A stretch of 64,000 bases of DNA from Streptomyces sp. HUAS MG91 (GCF_040529335.1 NZ_CP159534.1:1488001-1552000), one strand, 5' to 3'. Counted from the stretch's first letter, positions 25,201-32,911 are shown. The notes: generated by a model from the sequence alone, not told the origin. Made by a program: numbers and translations.

Positions 25201-25350
25201 GCCGGGCATCAGGAGGAGTTCGTCGTCCTCGGAAGTGGCCTCGGCGGGATCGAGGTAGGTGTAAGCACCCGGGGCGGGAACGCCCGGCTGCTCCACCGCG
25301 CCTGCGTTCTCCGGCAGCCCCTCGCCCGGAACCTGACCGGTGTCGGTCAT
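22264..25350 (-). CDS. cobT: BluB-CobT fusion with long Pro/Glu/Gln-rich N-terminus
   Basis: 1028 residues in three parts. Residues 1 to about 455 are low-complexity, rich in Pro, Glu, Gln and Ala (many PEPxP, QPEP and PVEQ segments), with no recognised domain. Residues about 460-665 form a nitroreductase-like BluB domain (RDIRNGFRGDPIPHEVLLRVLEAAHTAPSVGHSQPWDFVVI), which makes 5,6-dimethylbenzimidazole from FMNH2. Residues about 680-1028 are CobT (FAGDHGVHAQGVTPWPQEVT, GMGIANTTASAALISV in variant form, GHRSAEPGH), which activates that base for cobalamin. So one polypeptide makes and activates the lower ligand. Fusions of the two enzymes are known in actinobacteria; the linker is unusually long. 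ATG start. Confidence 0.93.
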   Translation of the reverse strand: MTDTGQVPGEGLPENAGAVEQPGVPAPGAYTYLDPAEATSEDDELLLMPGSQGAWGQPYDAQVPAPAPQQGYAAAPAPQAHEPGPHEMAGRDSGHHDMGGMHLQNQPAAAGAVNQGPARRPLHMGPPMPETGGTVRSLADRGPAQQAPSGPMPVRQAGPPTTGPEYLDIPPQGAAPWEPADAQPQPGFEMPQIPAETVVPEAYAVPQDPAAAAQFAPVPEPAPVGAHAGQAEQPGHPDPYGTPQETGQQPLGQFVPVEGSVPTTPHLAPTPPHAMTVPPMPEPVAEPAPEQAAAQPEQITQPEPAAPVEQLPQPVEPVAQQEPLEPVAEQPQQPAPEPVAAPEPEPEPQPEAPIALGPVAAEPLQQPQPVQQPEAEEQPPAEAPVAPQAAEEQPEPDERPEPVMAQAPVAEEEPELIEVAPEPVQDVQPAQDAQPAPETEPVPEAVEPEFVGPAAPGYDDAEREAVLRVMRERRDIRNGFRGDPIPHEVLLRVLEAAHTAPSVGHSQPWDFVVIRSAETRRTMHELAMRQKDAYAKSLPKGRAKQFKELKIEAILDTPVNIVVTADPTRGGRHTLGRHTQPQMAPYSSALAVENLWLAARAEGLGVGWVSFFDEREMVRTLGLPDHLEVVAYLCVGYVDEFPEEPELMQAGWSKRRPLSWVVHEETYGRRALPGEDPHDLLAETVSNIRPLDAKALGEAWERQKRMTKPAGALGMLEIISAQLSGLSRMCPPPIPEPAAVAIFAGDHGVHAQGVTPWPQEVTGQMVANFLGGGAVCNAFANQVGAEVCVIDVGVASELPATPGLLPRKVRAGTADMTTGPALTREEVKAAIEVGIETARDLVAAGNKALLTGEMGIANTTASAALISVYTEVDPAEVTGRGTGINDETHARKIEVVRRALDVHRPDPADPIGVLAAVGGLEHAAMVGLLLGGASLRTPVILDGVSAGAAALVARAIAPEVLAACIAGHRSAEPGHVAALNKLGLRPLVDLDLRLGEGTGALLALPIVQSAARAMHEVATFDSAGVTEK

Positions 25351-25704
25351 GCCTACCCCTCGCCCATCGATGAGAACTTGCCGGCCGCCCCGGGCCCGTG
25401 CCCGGTGAGCAACCCCCTTGACCGGAGCGGTGCGTCAACCGCCCGTCATGGTGAACGAGCGTGCGCGCCGCGCGGCACGAACCGCCCCGGACAACAGGCA
25501 TTGTCCCGGTCGGACCGCGGCCACGGAACGTAGATCACCCATGGCCTTCTGTGGACTGCGCCACGTTGCGCGTCCTCCGGTCGGCGCCGTACCACAGCAC
25601 GCCCCAAAGCTGGCGCGTTTTCCGGACATTGACCGACGAATTGTCGGACGCAGCGGTGCGGTACAACGATCGGCCAGCCTACAGCGCGTCCTGGGCCGTC
25701 AGGG
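25351..25704. other. 354-bp intergenic region upstream of cobT
   Basis: No convincing gene is present. It must contain the cobT promoter. A short perfect inverted repeat CCGAC-GAATT-GTCGG lies at 25633-25647, close to the end of cobL. I looked for the conserved box of a cobalamin riboswitch on the minus strand and did not find it. Confidence 0.5.
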
Positions 25705-26931
25705 TCACGGGTGGCGGTCCGGGAGGCGTCCGGACAGGAGGAATCCCACAGTCCGCTCCTTCTCGGTCCAGACACGAGTGTCCAGTTCGACGGATTGCAG
25801 GAGGGCGCACTCGACGTCGTATCCGTGCTCCGTCAGATCCCTGCCGATGAGTTCGGCCTGGTCGCGTGTCGCCGCGTGGGCGACGATCCGCGCGGGGCGG
25901 CGGTCGGCGACCGCGGCGACGACCGCCGCTCCCCCGCCGCCGACCCGGACGACGTCGGGCTCGGGCAGGTCCTCCAGGGCGTGCGGGGCGGTGCCGTGCA
26001 CGATCTGCGCCTGGACGTTGAAGCGGCGCACGGCCGCCTGGGCGCGGGCGCAGGCGTCCGCGTCGCGGTCCACGGCGATGACGGCGGCGCCGAACCGGGC
26101 GGCCTCCGCGGTGAACGCGCCGCTGCCGCAGCCGATGTCCCACACCAGATCGCCGGTCCTGGGCCCGAGGCGGGCGAGTTGGGCCGCGCGCAGTTGTTCG
26201 GTCTCGCCCTCGCCGGAGGGGCCGTCGTACTCGGCGGCGGGCAGGGCCCAGCCGCGCGGGGCGGCGGCCGCGTCCCGTGAATCGCCGCCGGCGAGCCAGC
26301 CGCCGTTCTCCGGGGAGGGGCCGGTGACCGTGCCGCCGACGACGATGACCACGTTGGGGTCGCGCCAGGTGTGGTCGGCGGCCTTGTCCGAGGTGACGAC
26401 GGTGACCTGTTCGCGGTCGGTGCCCAGTTCCTCGCAGATGACGAAGGTGCGGTGGACGCCGTCGAGGAGCAGGCCGAGTTCGGCGGGTCCGGCGCCGGGC
26501 GAGGTGAGGACCGCCACCTTGGTGTGGGCCCGGCACACGTTCACCGCCCGGCGCAGGGTGCGGCGGTGGGCGACGACCACCTGGGCGTCGTCCCAGGGCA
26601 TCCCGGCGCGGGCGAAGGCCTGGGCGACGGAGGAGACGGCGGGGACGACCTCCACCTCCAGGCCGTACTCGGGGGCGCGCAGGGTGCGCACGACGCCGAA
26701 GAAGCCGGGGTCGCCGTCGGCGAGGACGACGGCGGTGCCGCGGTGCCCCGCGATCCGGCGGGCGGCGAGGGAGACGCTGCCGAGGCGGATGCGCTCGGCG
26801 CGTGCGGGCACTTCGGGCAGCGCCAGGTGGTGGGCGGCGCCGGCCACGAGGGTGGCCGCGCCGAGTGCGGAACGGGCTGCCGCGGTCAGGGGCGAGCCGT
26901 CCCAGCCGATCACCGTGACCCGGTCGGCCAT
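25705..26931 (-). CDS. cobL: Precorrin-6Y C5,15-methyltransferase (decarboxylating), CbiE-CbiT fusion
   Basis: 408 residues. The N-terminal CbiE/CobL-type tetrapyrrole methyltransferase (VTVIGWDGSPLTAAARSAL, VVLADGDPGFFGVVRTL, VVPAVSSVAQAFARAG) is followed from about residue 225 by CbiT with the SAM motif VWDIGCGSGAFTAEAARFG. The enzyme methylates C-5 and C-15 and removes the acetate side chain in aerobic-type corrin synthesis. ATG 26931 is chosen (MADRVTVIGWDG), with GGAG about 10 nt upstream. Same strand as cobT and cobA, but separated from cobT by 354 bp. Confidence 0.93.
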   Translation of the reverse strand: MADRVTVIGWDGSPLTAAARSALGAATLVAGAAHHLALPEVPARAERIRLGSVSLAARRIAGHRGTAVVLADGDPGFFGVVRTLRAPEYGLEVEVVPAVSSVAQAFARAGMPWDDAQVVVAHRRTLRRAVNVCRAHTKVAVLTSPGAGPAELGLLLDGVHRTFVICEELGTDREQVTVVTSDKAADHTWRDPNVVIVVGGTVTGPSPENGGWLAGGDSRDAAAAPRGWALPAAEYDGPSGEGETEQLRAAQLARLGPRTGDLVWDIGCGSGAFTAEAARFGAAVIAVDRDADACARAQAAVRRFNVQAQIVHGTAPHALEDLPEPDVVRVGGGGAAVVAAVADRRPARIVAHAATRDQAELIGRDLTEHGYDVECALLQSVELDTRVWTEKERTVGFLLSGRLPDRHP

Positions 26932-27107
26932 CGTTGTCAGTCTCCAGGAAGGGTGCGGATGCGTACGCGAGAGGGAGCCGCCGATGGGCAGGGCCGGGCG
27001 GAGCACCGTGAGCGTACCTGCTGGGTCTGGCCGCTGCCTGTGGGCAGGTTCCGGTCCGGGCCGCTTCCCCGTCGGGAGCCTCCCTCAGGGACCGCTTCCC
27101 GGCCGGG

Positions 27108-27746
27108 TCAGTTCCAGTCGGAGAACGCGGTGAAACCGCCGGCCTCGGCGAGCTGCTCGGTGACGCCCTCGATGTCCTCGGGGAGCAGGCTCCACACGAT
27201 GAAGTCGGTACGGACGTCGGCCCAGGTGCCGTCCTCGGTGCGGGTACGCGCTATGCAGGCGCCCCGCAGCACGCCCTCGCTGATGCAGCCGATCTTCTGG
27301 GCGACCTGCTGGGAGGCGGTGTTGTCGGCGGCGGTGCGCAGTTCGATGCGCTCCATGCCCTGGTCGCGGAAGAGCCACTGGGCGGTGGCGAGCGCGGCCT
27401 CGGAGGCGTAGCCCTCGCCGCGGGCCCAGGGGGCGACGATGTACGACAGTTCGGTGGCGCGGACGTGCCAGTTGGTCTTGGTGAGCTGGATGATGCCGAC
27501 CAGGCGCTGGGTCAGGAACTCGGTGACGGCCAGGTCGAGTCCGGTGCCGGCCGTGCGCTCGCGCGGGGCGTACTCACTGATCCACTTCCGCGCGCCGTCC
27601 TCGGTGAAGGGCTGCGGGACCGACGTCCAGGCGGCGACCAGTTCGTCGTTCATCATCTCGGCCAGGGCGGGGACGTCGTCCTCGTCGAGGGGACGCAGCA
27701 CCAAGCGCTCCGTGCTGATGGAGATCTCGGGGAAGGTGTTCGTCAT
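27108..27746 (-). CDS. GNAT N-acetyltransferase (RimJ/RimL-like)
   Basis: 212 residues with the acetyltransferase_3 pattern: ISTERLVLRPLDEDDVPAL at the N-terminus, the acetyl-CoA loop APWARGEGYASEAALATAQWLF, and RIELRTAADNTASQQVAQKIGCISEGVLRG. RimJ/RimL-like enzymes acetylate protein N-termini or small amines; the substrate is unknown. The ATG at 27746 has GGAG 7-8 nt upstream. It lies downstream of the metNIQQ operon on the same strand, with a 167-bp gap. Confidence 0.9.
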   Translation of the reverse strand: MTNTFPEISISTERLVLRPLDEDDVPALAEMMNDELVAAWTSVPQPFTEDGARKWISEYAPRERTAGTGLDLAVTEFLTQRLVGIIQLTKTNWHVRATELSYIVAPWARGEGYASEAALATAQWLFRDQGMERIELRTAADNTASQQVAQKIGCISEGVLRGACIARTRTEDGTWADVRTDFIVWSLLPEDIEGVTEQLAEAGGFTAFSDWN

Positions 27747-27913
27747 GCGCCGCTCCGTAACCTTCGTGGCCGCCTGTCGTCCCTCGTGTCGGCCGGGGTG
27801 AAGTGCCCAGCATGCAGCATGCAGGCACGTAACTGCACATGGGGGCCGCCCCTGTTGCCGGGAACGGCCCCCGTGGAGGGTGTGCCTGCGGGTCGTACGG
27901 CCCGCGCGTTGCC

Positions 27914-28729
27914 TCAGGCCGGAAGCACCGAGCCCTTGTACGTGTCCTCGATGAACTTCTTCACCTCGGGCGAGGTGAGCAGTGCGGCGAGCTTCTTGAC
28001 GCGCGGGTCGTCCTCGTCGCCCTTCTTGACGGCGAGGATGTTGTTGTACGGGTTGTCCTTCACCGATTCCAGGAGGATGGCGTCCTTCCGGGGGCTCAGG
28101 TCCGCGTCGAGCGCGTAGTTGTTGTTGATGACGGCCGCGTCGACGTCGCTCAACGAGCGCGGCAGCTGGGCCGGTTCGAGCTCCTTGAAGGTCAGGCCCT
28201 TCGGGTTCTTCGCGATGTCCTGGGGACTGGCGTTCGCGCCCGCGCCCTTCTTGAGCCCGATCACCCCCTTGGAGGCGAGGAGTTCGAGCGCCCGGCCTTC
28301 GTTGGTGGTGTCGTTCGGCAGCGCCACGGTCGCGCCCCGGGCGAGCTTCGTGACGTCGTCGACCTTCTCGGAGTAGACGCCCATGGGCGGCAGGTACACG
28401 TCGGTGACCGCGCTCAGGGTGGTGCCCTTGGACTTGTTGAAGTCCTCCAAGTAGGGCTTGTGCTGGTACAGGTTGGCGTCGAGGGTGCCGTCCTGGAGGG
28501 CGGTGTCCGGCAGGACGTAGTCCGTGAACTCCTTGATCTCCAGGTCGAGTCCGGCCTTCTCCGCCAGGTGGTCCTTGACGTACGCGAGGACCTCGCCGGC
28601 CGGGGTCGGGGTGGCCCCGACGACCAGCGTGCCGCTCGCGTCGCCGCCGTCCTTGCCGCTTCCGCAGGCCGTGACGCCGAGGGCGAGTGCCCCGGCGATC
28701 ACGGCGGCGGGAATCGTGTGCGTACGCAT
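27914..28729 (-). CDS. metQ: MetQ-type methionine-binding lipoprotein, copy 2
   Basis: 271-residue NlpA/MetQ lipoprotein. The signal peptide ends in a lipobox, LGVTAC-GSGKDGG (Cys 22), followed by the periplasmic-binding-type domain (LVVGATPTPAGEVLAYVKDHLAEKAGLDLEIKEFTDYVLPDTAL). It is anchored outside the membrane and delivers methionine to MetNI. Its start codon shares one base with the stop of the upstream metQ (TGATG), so the two are translationally coupled. Much of the sequence parallels copy 1, especially the C-termini (SPEVKKFIED-x-YKGSVLP), showing tandem duplication and divergence. Confidence 0.92.
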   Translation of the reverse strand: MRTHTIPAAVIAGALALGVTACGSGKDGGDASGTLVVGATPTPAGEVLAYVKDHLAEKAGLDLEIKEFTDYVLPDTALQDGTLDANLYQHKPYLEDFNKSKGTTLSAVTDVYLPPMGVYSEKVDDVTKLARGATVALPNDTTNEGRALELLASKGVIGLKKGAGANASPQDIAKNPKGLTFKELEPAQLPRSLSDVDAAVINNNYALDADLSPRKDAILLESVKDNPYNNILAVKKGDEDDPRVKKLAALLTSPEVKKFIEDTYKGSVLPA

Positions 28730-29559
28730 CAGAAGGAGGGGAGCACCGAGCCCTTGTACTTGTCCTCGATGAACTTCTTGACCTCGGGCGAGGTGAGGAG
28801 CTTGGCGAGCTTCTTGACGCGCGGGTCGTCCTCGTTGCCCTCCTTGACCGCGAGGACGTTGTTGTACTTGTTGTTCTTCGCCGACTCCAGGACGAGGGCG
28901 TCCTTGGCCGGGCTGAGGTCGGCACCGATGGCGTAGTTGCCGTTGATCACCGCGGCGTCGACGTCCTGGAGGGAGCGCGGGGTCTGGGCCGCCTCGACCT
29001 CCTTGAACGTCAGGTCCTTCGGGTTCTTCGCGATGTCCTGCGGGGTGGCCGTGGCCTCGGAGCCGCTCTTGAGGGTGATGAGCCCGTTGGCGGCGAGGAA
29101 GCGCAGGGCGCGGCTCTCGTTGTCGGCGTCGTTCGGGACGGCGATGGTGCCGCCCTTCTTGATGCCGTCGACCTTCGTGGCCTTCTTGGAGTAGAGGCCG
29201 AGCGGCTCCAGGTGGACGGTGGCGACCGACTTCAGGTGCGTGCCGTTCTTCTTGTTGAAGTCCTCGAGGTACGGCACGGTCTGGAAGTAGTTGGCGTCGA
29301 CCGAGCCGTCCTCGGTGGCGTTGTTCGGCTGGACGTAGTCCGTGAACTCCTTGACCTCGAGGTTGAGGCCGGCCTTCTTCGCGAGGTTCTTCTTGATGTA
29401 GTTCAGAACCTCGGCGTGCGGGACGGGAGTCGCGGCGACGACCAGCGGGTCGGACGCCTTGGCCTTCGTGTCGCCCTTGTCGGAGCCGCAGGCGGTCAGG
29501 CCCAGGGTGAGGGCGCCGGCGGCGAGGACAGCTGCGGTGATCTTGGTGGTGTTACGCAC
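28729..29559 (-). CDS. metQ: MetQ-type methionine-binding lipoprotein, copy 1
   Basis: 276-residue NlpA/MetQ lipoprotein. The lipobox LGLTAC-GSDKG is followed by LVVAATPVPHAEVLNYIKKNLAKKAGLNLEVKEFTDYVQPN. The GTG at 29559 is chosen: AAAGG lies about 9 nt upstream and gives a normal signal peptide (RNTTKITAAVLAAGALTLG). It lies 71 bp downstream of metI. Together with the second copy the importer has two possible receptors, which may differ in specificity (for example D- or L-methionine, or methionine sulfoxide); this is inference. Confidence 0.92.
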   Translation of the reverse strand: MRNTTKITAAVLAAGALTLGLTACGSDKGDTKAKASDPLVVAATPVPHAEVLNYIKKNLAKKAGLNLEVKEFTDYVQPNNATEDGSVDANYFQTVPYLEDFNKKNGTHLKSVATVHLEPLGLYSKKATKVDGIKKGGTIAVPNDADNESRALRFLAANGLITLKSGSEATATPQDIAKNPKDLTFKEVEAAQTPRSLQDVDAAVINGNYAIGADLSPAKDALVLESAKNNKYNNVLAVKEGNEDDPRVKKLAKLLTSPEVKKFIEDKYKGSVLPSF

Positions 29560-29630
29560 GAAAAGTGCCTTTCTCCATGGTGGTGCAACCCGCCGGGTGG
29601 GCGGGGAGTCGGGAAATCTCGGGGCGCCGG

Positions 29631-30350
29631 TCAGGCGCTGGTGGCGGGCGACTTGAAGAAGGCCCGGAAGCGGAGCGGTTCGCCGCCCTTGCCCGCGCGG
29701 CGGTGCAGGACCCGGGCGCCGCTGTCGCCGGCGAACTGGATGACGGCGATGGCGACCGCGAGGATGGCCACGATGATCCACATCATGGACGTCTCGAAGC
29801 GCTGGTAGCCGTAGCGGATGGCGAGGTCGCCGAGGCCGCCCGCGCCGACCGTGCCGGCCATCGCGGAGTAGCCGATGATCGCGATGATCGTCGTGGTGGT
29901 CGCGGAGATCAGCGACGGCAGCGACTCGGGTACGAGGACCTTGCGGACGACCGTCCAGGTGTTGCCGCCCATCGACTGCACGGCCTCGACGAGCCCGCCG
30001 TCGACCTCACGCACGGACGTCTCGACGAGCCGCGCGAAGAAGGGGACGGCACCGATGGCGAGCGGCACGATGGCGGCCTCGCGGCCGATGGTGGTGCCGA
30101 CGATCCAGCGGGTGAAGCCCATCAGGGCGACCATGAGGATCAGGAAGGGCATCGAGCGGACGATGTTGACGACCTGCCCGATGACCTTGTTGGCGACGGC
30201 GTTCTGCACCATGCCGCCGCGGTCGGTGAGGACGAGCAGGACGCCGAGCGGCAGACCGGCGACGACGGCGATCAGCGTGGACCAGCCGACCATGTAGAGG
30301 GTGTCCCAACACGCCTGGGACAGCAGCGGCTGCATCTCCGACCAGGTCAC
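29631..30350 (-). CDS. metI: Methionine ABC transporter permease
   Basis: 239-residue MetI-like permease with five or more hydrophobic helices. The cytoplasmic EAA-type loop is DGGLVEAVQSMGGNTWTVVRKVLVPESLPSL, which contacts the ATPase. The GTG start overlaps the metN stop by four bases (GTGA), indicating translational coupling. Confidence 0.93.
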   Translation of the reverse strand: MTWSEMQPLLSQACWDTLYMVGWSTLIAVVAGLPLGVLLVLTDRGGMVQNAVANKVIGQVVNIVRSMPFLILMVALMGFTRWIVGTTIGREAAIVPLAIGAVPFFARLVETSVREVDGGLVEAVQSMGGNTWTVVRKVLVPESLPSLISATTTTIIAIIGYSAMAGTVGAGGLGDLAIRYGYQRFETSMMWIIVAILAVAIAVIQFAGDSGARVLHRRAGKGGEPLRFRAFFKSPATSA

Positions 30351-31417
30351 TTGGACGCACCTTCCTTCAGCAGAGCGGACGCGTTCTCGTCGCGGGCGGG
30401 GTTCTCGACGATGTCGACCTGGAGGCCCTGCTCGCGCAGGAAGCCGATGGGGACGACGTTGTCCTCGTAGCGGCCGGGCAGTTCGATGCGCATGCGGCCG
30501 ACCTGCTTGCCGGCGACGGTGTCCATCGCGGCGCCCAGGATCGAGATGTCGATGTTGTACGTGCGCGAGAGCTGCGAGATGACCGGCTGGGTCGTCGACT
30601 CCCCGTGGAAGGTGACGTCGATGACGGTGCGGTCGGCGCCGGACGCGTCGCCGCTGACGGGGAAGAGCGCGGCGGCGAGTTCGGAGCCCGGGGTCGCGAG
30701 GAGTTCGCCGACCGTGCCGGACTCGACGATCCGCCCGTGCTCCATCAGGGCGGCGGAGTCGCAGACGGTCTTGACGACGTCCATCTCGTGCGTGATGAGC
30801 AGGACGGTCAGGCCGAGCTGCCGGTTGAGGTCGCGCAGGAGCTGGAGGATCGAGCGGGTGGTCTCCGGGTCGAGGGCGCTGGTGGCCTCGTCGGACAGCA
30901 GCACCTTCGGGTCGCCGGCCAGCGCGCGGGCGATGCCGACGCGCTGCTTCTGACCGCCGGAGAGCTGCGCCGGGTAGGACTTCGCCTTGTCGGCGAGGCC
31001 GACCAGGTCGAGGAGCTCCAGCGCCTTGGAGGAACGTTCCTTCCCCGACTTGCCGAGGATTTCGAGGGGCAGCTCGATGTTGTCCTGCACCGTGCGCGAG
31101 GACAGCAGGTTGAAGTGCTGGAAGACCATGCCGATGCGGCTGCGCGCCTCGCGCAGTTCCTTGCCGGCGCGCGGGCCGCGCCCGGCGAGGGCGGTGAGGT
31201 CCTGGCCGGCCACCGTCACGGTGCCGGAGGTGGGGCGCTCCAGCAGGTTCACGCAGCGGATCAGCGAGGACTTGCCGGCGCCGGACTGGCCGATGACGCC
31301 GTACACCTCGCCTTCGCGCACGTGCAGATCGACGCCGTCGAGGGCGGTGACCTCGCGGCCGCGCGAGCGGTAGACCTTGGTGAGGCCCTGGGTGGTGATC
31401 ACGTGGATGTCCGTCAC
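30347..31417 (-). CDS. metN: Methionine ABC transporter ATP-binding protein with NIL domain
   Basis: 356 residues. The ABC ATPase has Walker A GQSGAGKSS (about residues 43-51), signature LSGGQKQR (152-159), Walker B VLLSDEATSALD (172-183) and the H-loop ITHE. It is followed by a C-terminal NIL domain (about 265-345), which binds methionine and inhibits transport when internal methionine is high. The GTG at 31417 is chosen because the protein then begins TDIHVITTQGLTKVY; no clear ribosome-binding site precedes it. It is first gene of metN-metI-metQ-metQ and has a long leader (31418-31744) containing a Cys/Met-rich uORF. Confidence 0.94.
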   Translation of the reverse strand: MTDIHVITTQGLTKVYRSRGREVTALDGVDLHVREGEVYGVIGQSGAGKSSLIRCVNLLERPTSGTVTVAGQDLTALAGRGPRAGKELREARSRIGMVFQHFNLLSSRTVQDNIELPLEILGKSGKERSSKALELLDLVGLADKAKSYPAQLSGGQKQRVGIARALAGDPKVLLSDEATSALDPETTRSILQLLRDLNRQLGLTVLLITHEMDVVKTVCDSAALMEHGRIVESGTVGELLATPGSELAAALFPVSGDASGADRTVIDVTFHGESTTQPVISQLSRTYNIDISILGAAMDTVAGKQVGRMRIELPGRYEDNVVPIGFLREQGLQVDIVENPARDENASALLKEGASK

Positions 31418-31657
31418 TGTCGAGTGCGCGGCACGGGTGGCGCCGGGCACGGGGCATTCATTCGGAACTGGGGAAGTTTCCGGGCGCGCGACAGGTTCTC
31501 GCGCCGGCACGGGGCCGGCAGCGGGGTCCGTACGGAGAAGCTGTGCGCGGGGCAGGCCCGGTCACGTAGGCGAACTGTTTCTCCCTGCGGAGTCACTCCC
31601 TACGGAACAGGGCGCGCGGGTCTCGCTTCGGGGCGCGAGATCAGGCGGTGGGGGCCC
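31418..31657 (-). promoter_or_regulatory. metN leader: region between Cys/Met uORF and metN
   Basis: 240-nt untranslated stretch. It contains a stem TCTCGC/GCGAGA (31621-31640) starting 17 nt after the uORF stop, and two near-identical 11-mers CTCCCTGCGGA (31581-31591) and CTCCCTACGGA (31596-31606), which can form alternative pairings. I did not find the conserved cores of SAM-I or SAM-IV riboswitches. It is best viewed as a candidate attenuator. Confidence 0.45.
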
Positions 31658-31744
31658 TCAGAAGGCGCACATTCGACACATACAACGAGCACCGGGCGTC
31701 ATGGTCGCCTCGGTCGCAAGGGTGCGGCTGCTCGTCGTGGTCAT
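31658..31744 (-). CDS. Putative Cys/Met-rich leader peptide upstream of metN
   Basis: 28-codon ORF, ATG at 31744, TGA at 31658-31660. The first 18 codons encode a Thr-rich stretch (MTTTSSRTLATEATMTPG); the last part reads A-R-C-M-C-R-M-C-A-F. Thus three Cys and two Met codons fall within six positions just before the stop, directly upstream of a methionine importer operon. This is the classic layout of an attenuation leader peptide responding to charged tRNA-Cys or tRNA-Met. Known precedent: polycysteine short ORFs control cysteine genes in mycobacteria. No ribosome-binding site is visible, so it may be leaderless. Too short for a confident coding call on composition alone. Confidence 0.5.
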   Translation of the reverse strand: MTTTSSRTLATEATMTPGARCMCRMCAF

Positions 31745-31828
31745 GCGGGCAAGTAAAGCAGACGTGAGGACGCTCCCCACCCCCGCTGTCCGAATAGCGG
31801 ACAGCGGTGGATGGCGGTCCGGGGTCGC

Positions 31829-32479
31829 TCAGGGCTCGGTGACGAGCTCCACGCCCGCCTCCGTGGCCAGTGCTGACACGGCCGACAGGTCCTTCACCAC
31901 CACGTCGGCGACGAGTTCGGCGGCCGTGTGCGTTGTGGTCAAGGCCACGGTCGTCATGCCGCCGGCGCGGCCCGCGGCCAGTCCGGCGGGGGCGTCCTCG
32001 AAGACGACGCAGCGCGCCGGGTCGGCGCCCAGTTTCGCGGCGGCGAGCAGGAAGGGCTCCGGGTCGGGCTTGCCGCGCGTGATGTCGTCGGCGGCGACGA
32101 TCAGCGGCGGGGTGACGCCGACGGCCGCGAGCCGGGCCGCGGCGAGCCTGCGGGTGGCGGAGGTGACGACGGCCCAGCGGCCCGCGGGCAGCGCGTCGAG
32201 GAGTTTCCGGACACCGGGCAGCAGGTGCGTGCCGCCGTTCGGCACGTCCTCGACCTCCAGCTCCTCGATCCGGGCGACGGCCTCCAGGACCCGCTCGCCG
32301 GGCAGCAGGTCGGCGACGATCTCGGCGGCGGGGCGGCCGTGCAGCTCGATGGCCGCGAACTGCTCGGCGGTGATCCCGTACTCCTGCGCCCACCGGGTCC
32401 AGCAGCGGTACACGGACTCCAGCGAGGAGACGAGGGTTCCGTCGTTGTCGAAGAGGAGGGCGTCCGCGGTGATCTTCAT
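31829..32479 (-). CDS. HAD-family phosphatase (beta-phosphoglucomutase-like subfamily)
   Basis: 216 residues. HAD motif I is LLFDNDGTLVSS, motif II VVTSATRR, and motifs III/IV are GKPDPEPFLLAAAKLGADPARCVVFEDAPAG. A helical cap domain lies after motif I, as in glycerol-3-phosphatase and beta-phosphoglucomutase-like enzymes. The nucleophile is the first Asp of DNDGT; having N at the +1 position rather than the usual F, M or L is common in this branch. It probably dephosphorylates a sugar or polyol phosphate. Divergent from the next membrane-protein genes. Confidence 0.88.
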   Translation of the reverse strand: MKITADALLFDNDGTLVSSLESVYRCWTRWAQEYGITAEQFAAIELHGRPAAEIVADLLPGERVLEAVARIEELEVEDVPNGGTHLLPGVRKLLDALPAGRWAVVTSATRRLAAARLAAVGVTPPLIVAADDITRGKPDPEPFLLAAAKLGADPARCVVFEDAPAGLAAGRAGGMTTVALTTTHTAAELVADVVVKDLSAVSALATEAGVELVTEP

Positions 32480-32550
32480 ACGTCGAGCGTACGGGCGGTG
32501 GGCCGGGGGCGCGGGCGGCGGGTCATTTCGGCCGTAATAGGCTCTCGGCC

Positions 32551-32910
32551 ATGCTTGATGCCCTGACCCTGGTGACGGGTCTCGCCGCGCTCGCGCTCGC
32601 GGCCTGGTGCGGCTTCGCCGCCTCTCGCGACCAGCCGACCAAGGACTGGCACTTCATCGGCATGGCCGTGGTGTCGGTGCTGGCGCTGGTGCAGCTGGTG
32701 GTCGGGATCGTGCAGCTGGCCCGCGGCGAGAAGCCGGACCAGGGCACGACGATCTTCGTCGCGTATCTGATCGGGGCGTTCGCGTGCGTCCCGGCGGCGG
32801 GGTTCATGTCGCTGGCGGAGCGGACCCGGTGGGGGTCGGTGACCGTCGCGGCGGGCGGTGTGGTGCTCGCCGTCCTCGAAGTACGGCTCTATGACATCTG
32901 GGGAGGATGA
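32551..32910 (+). CDS. Four-helix membrane protein, unknown
   Basis: 119 residues with four hydrophobic stretches (LVTGLAALALAAWCGFAA, FIGMAVVSVLALVQLVVGIV, IFVAYLIGAFACVPAAGF, SVTVAAGGVVLAVLEV). TAGGCT lies 7 nt before the ATG with no ribosome-binding site, which suggests a leaderless transcript. The stop is 1 bp before the next gene's GTG; the pair is almost certainly an operon. No characterised family recognised. Confidence 0.78.
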   Translation: MLDALTLVTGLAALALAAWCGFAASRDQPTKDWHFIGMAVVSVLALVQLVVGIVQLARGEKPDQGTTIFVAYLIGAFACVPAAGFMSLAERTRWGSVTVAAGGVVLAVLEVRLYDIWGG

Positions 32911-32911
32911 G

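Noticed and set aside
22150..25533. 1127-codon plus-strand frame opposite cobT
   Set aside because: A shadow of the BluB-CobT gene; Arg/Gly/Leu-rich without domains or a start region.
25351..25704. Cobalamin riboswitch before cobT
   Set aside because: No B12-box-like core could be found by eye; a covariance-model search would decide.
31418..31660. SAM riboswitch before metN
   Set aside because: No conserved SAM-I or SAM-IV core sequence was found on the minus strand; the uORF explanation fits better.
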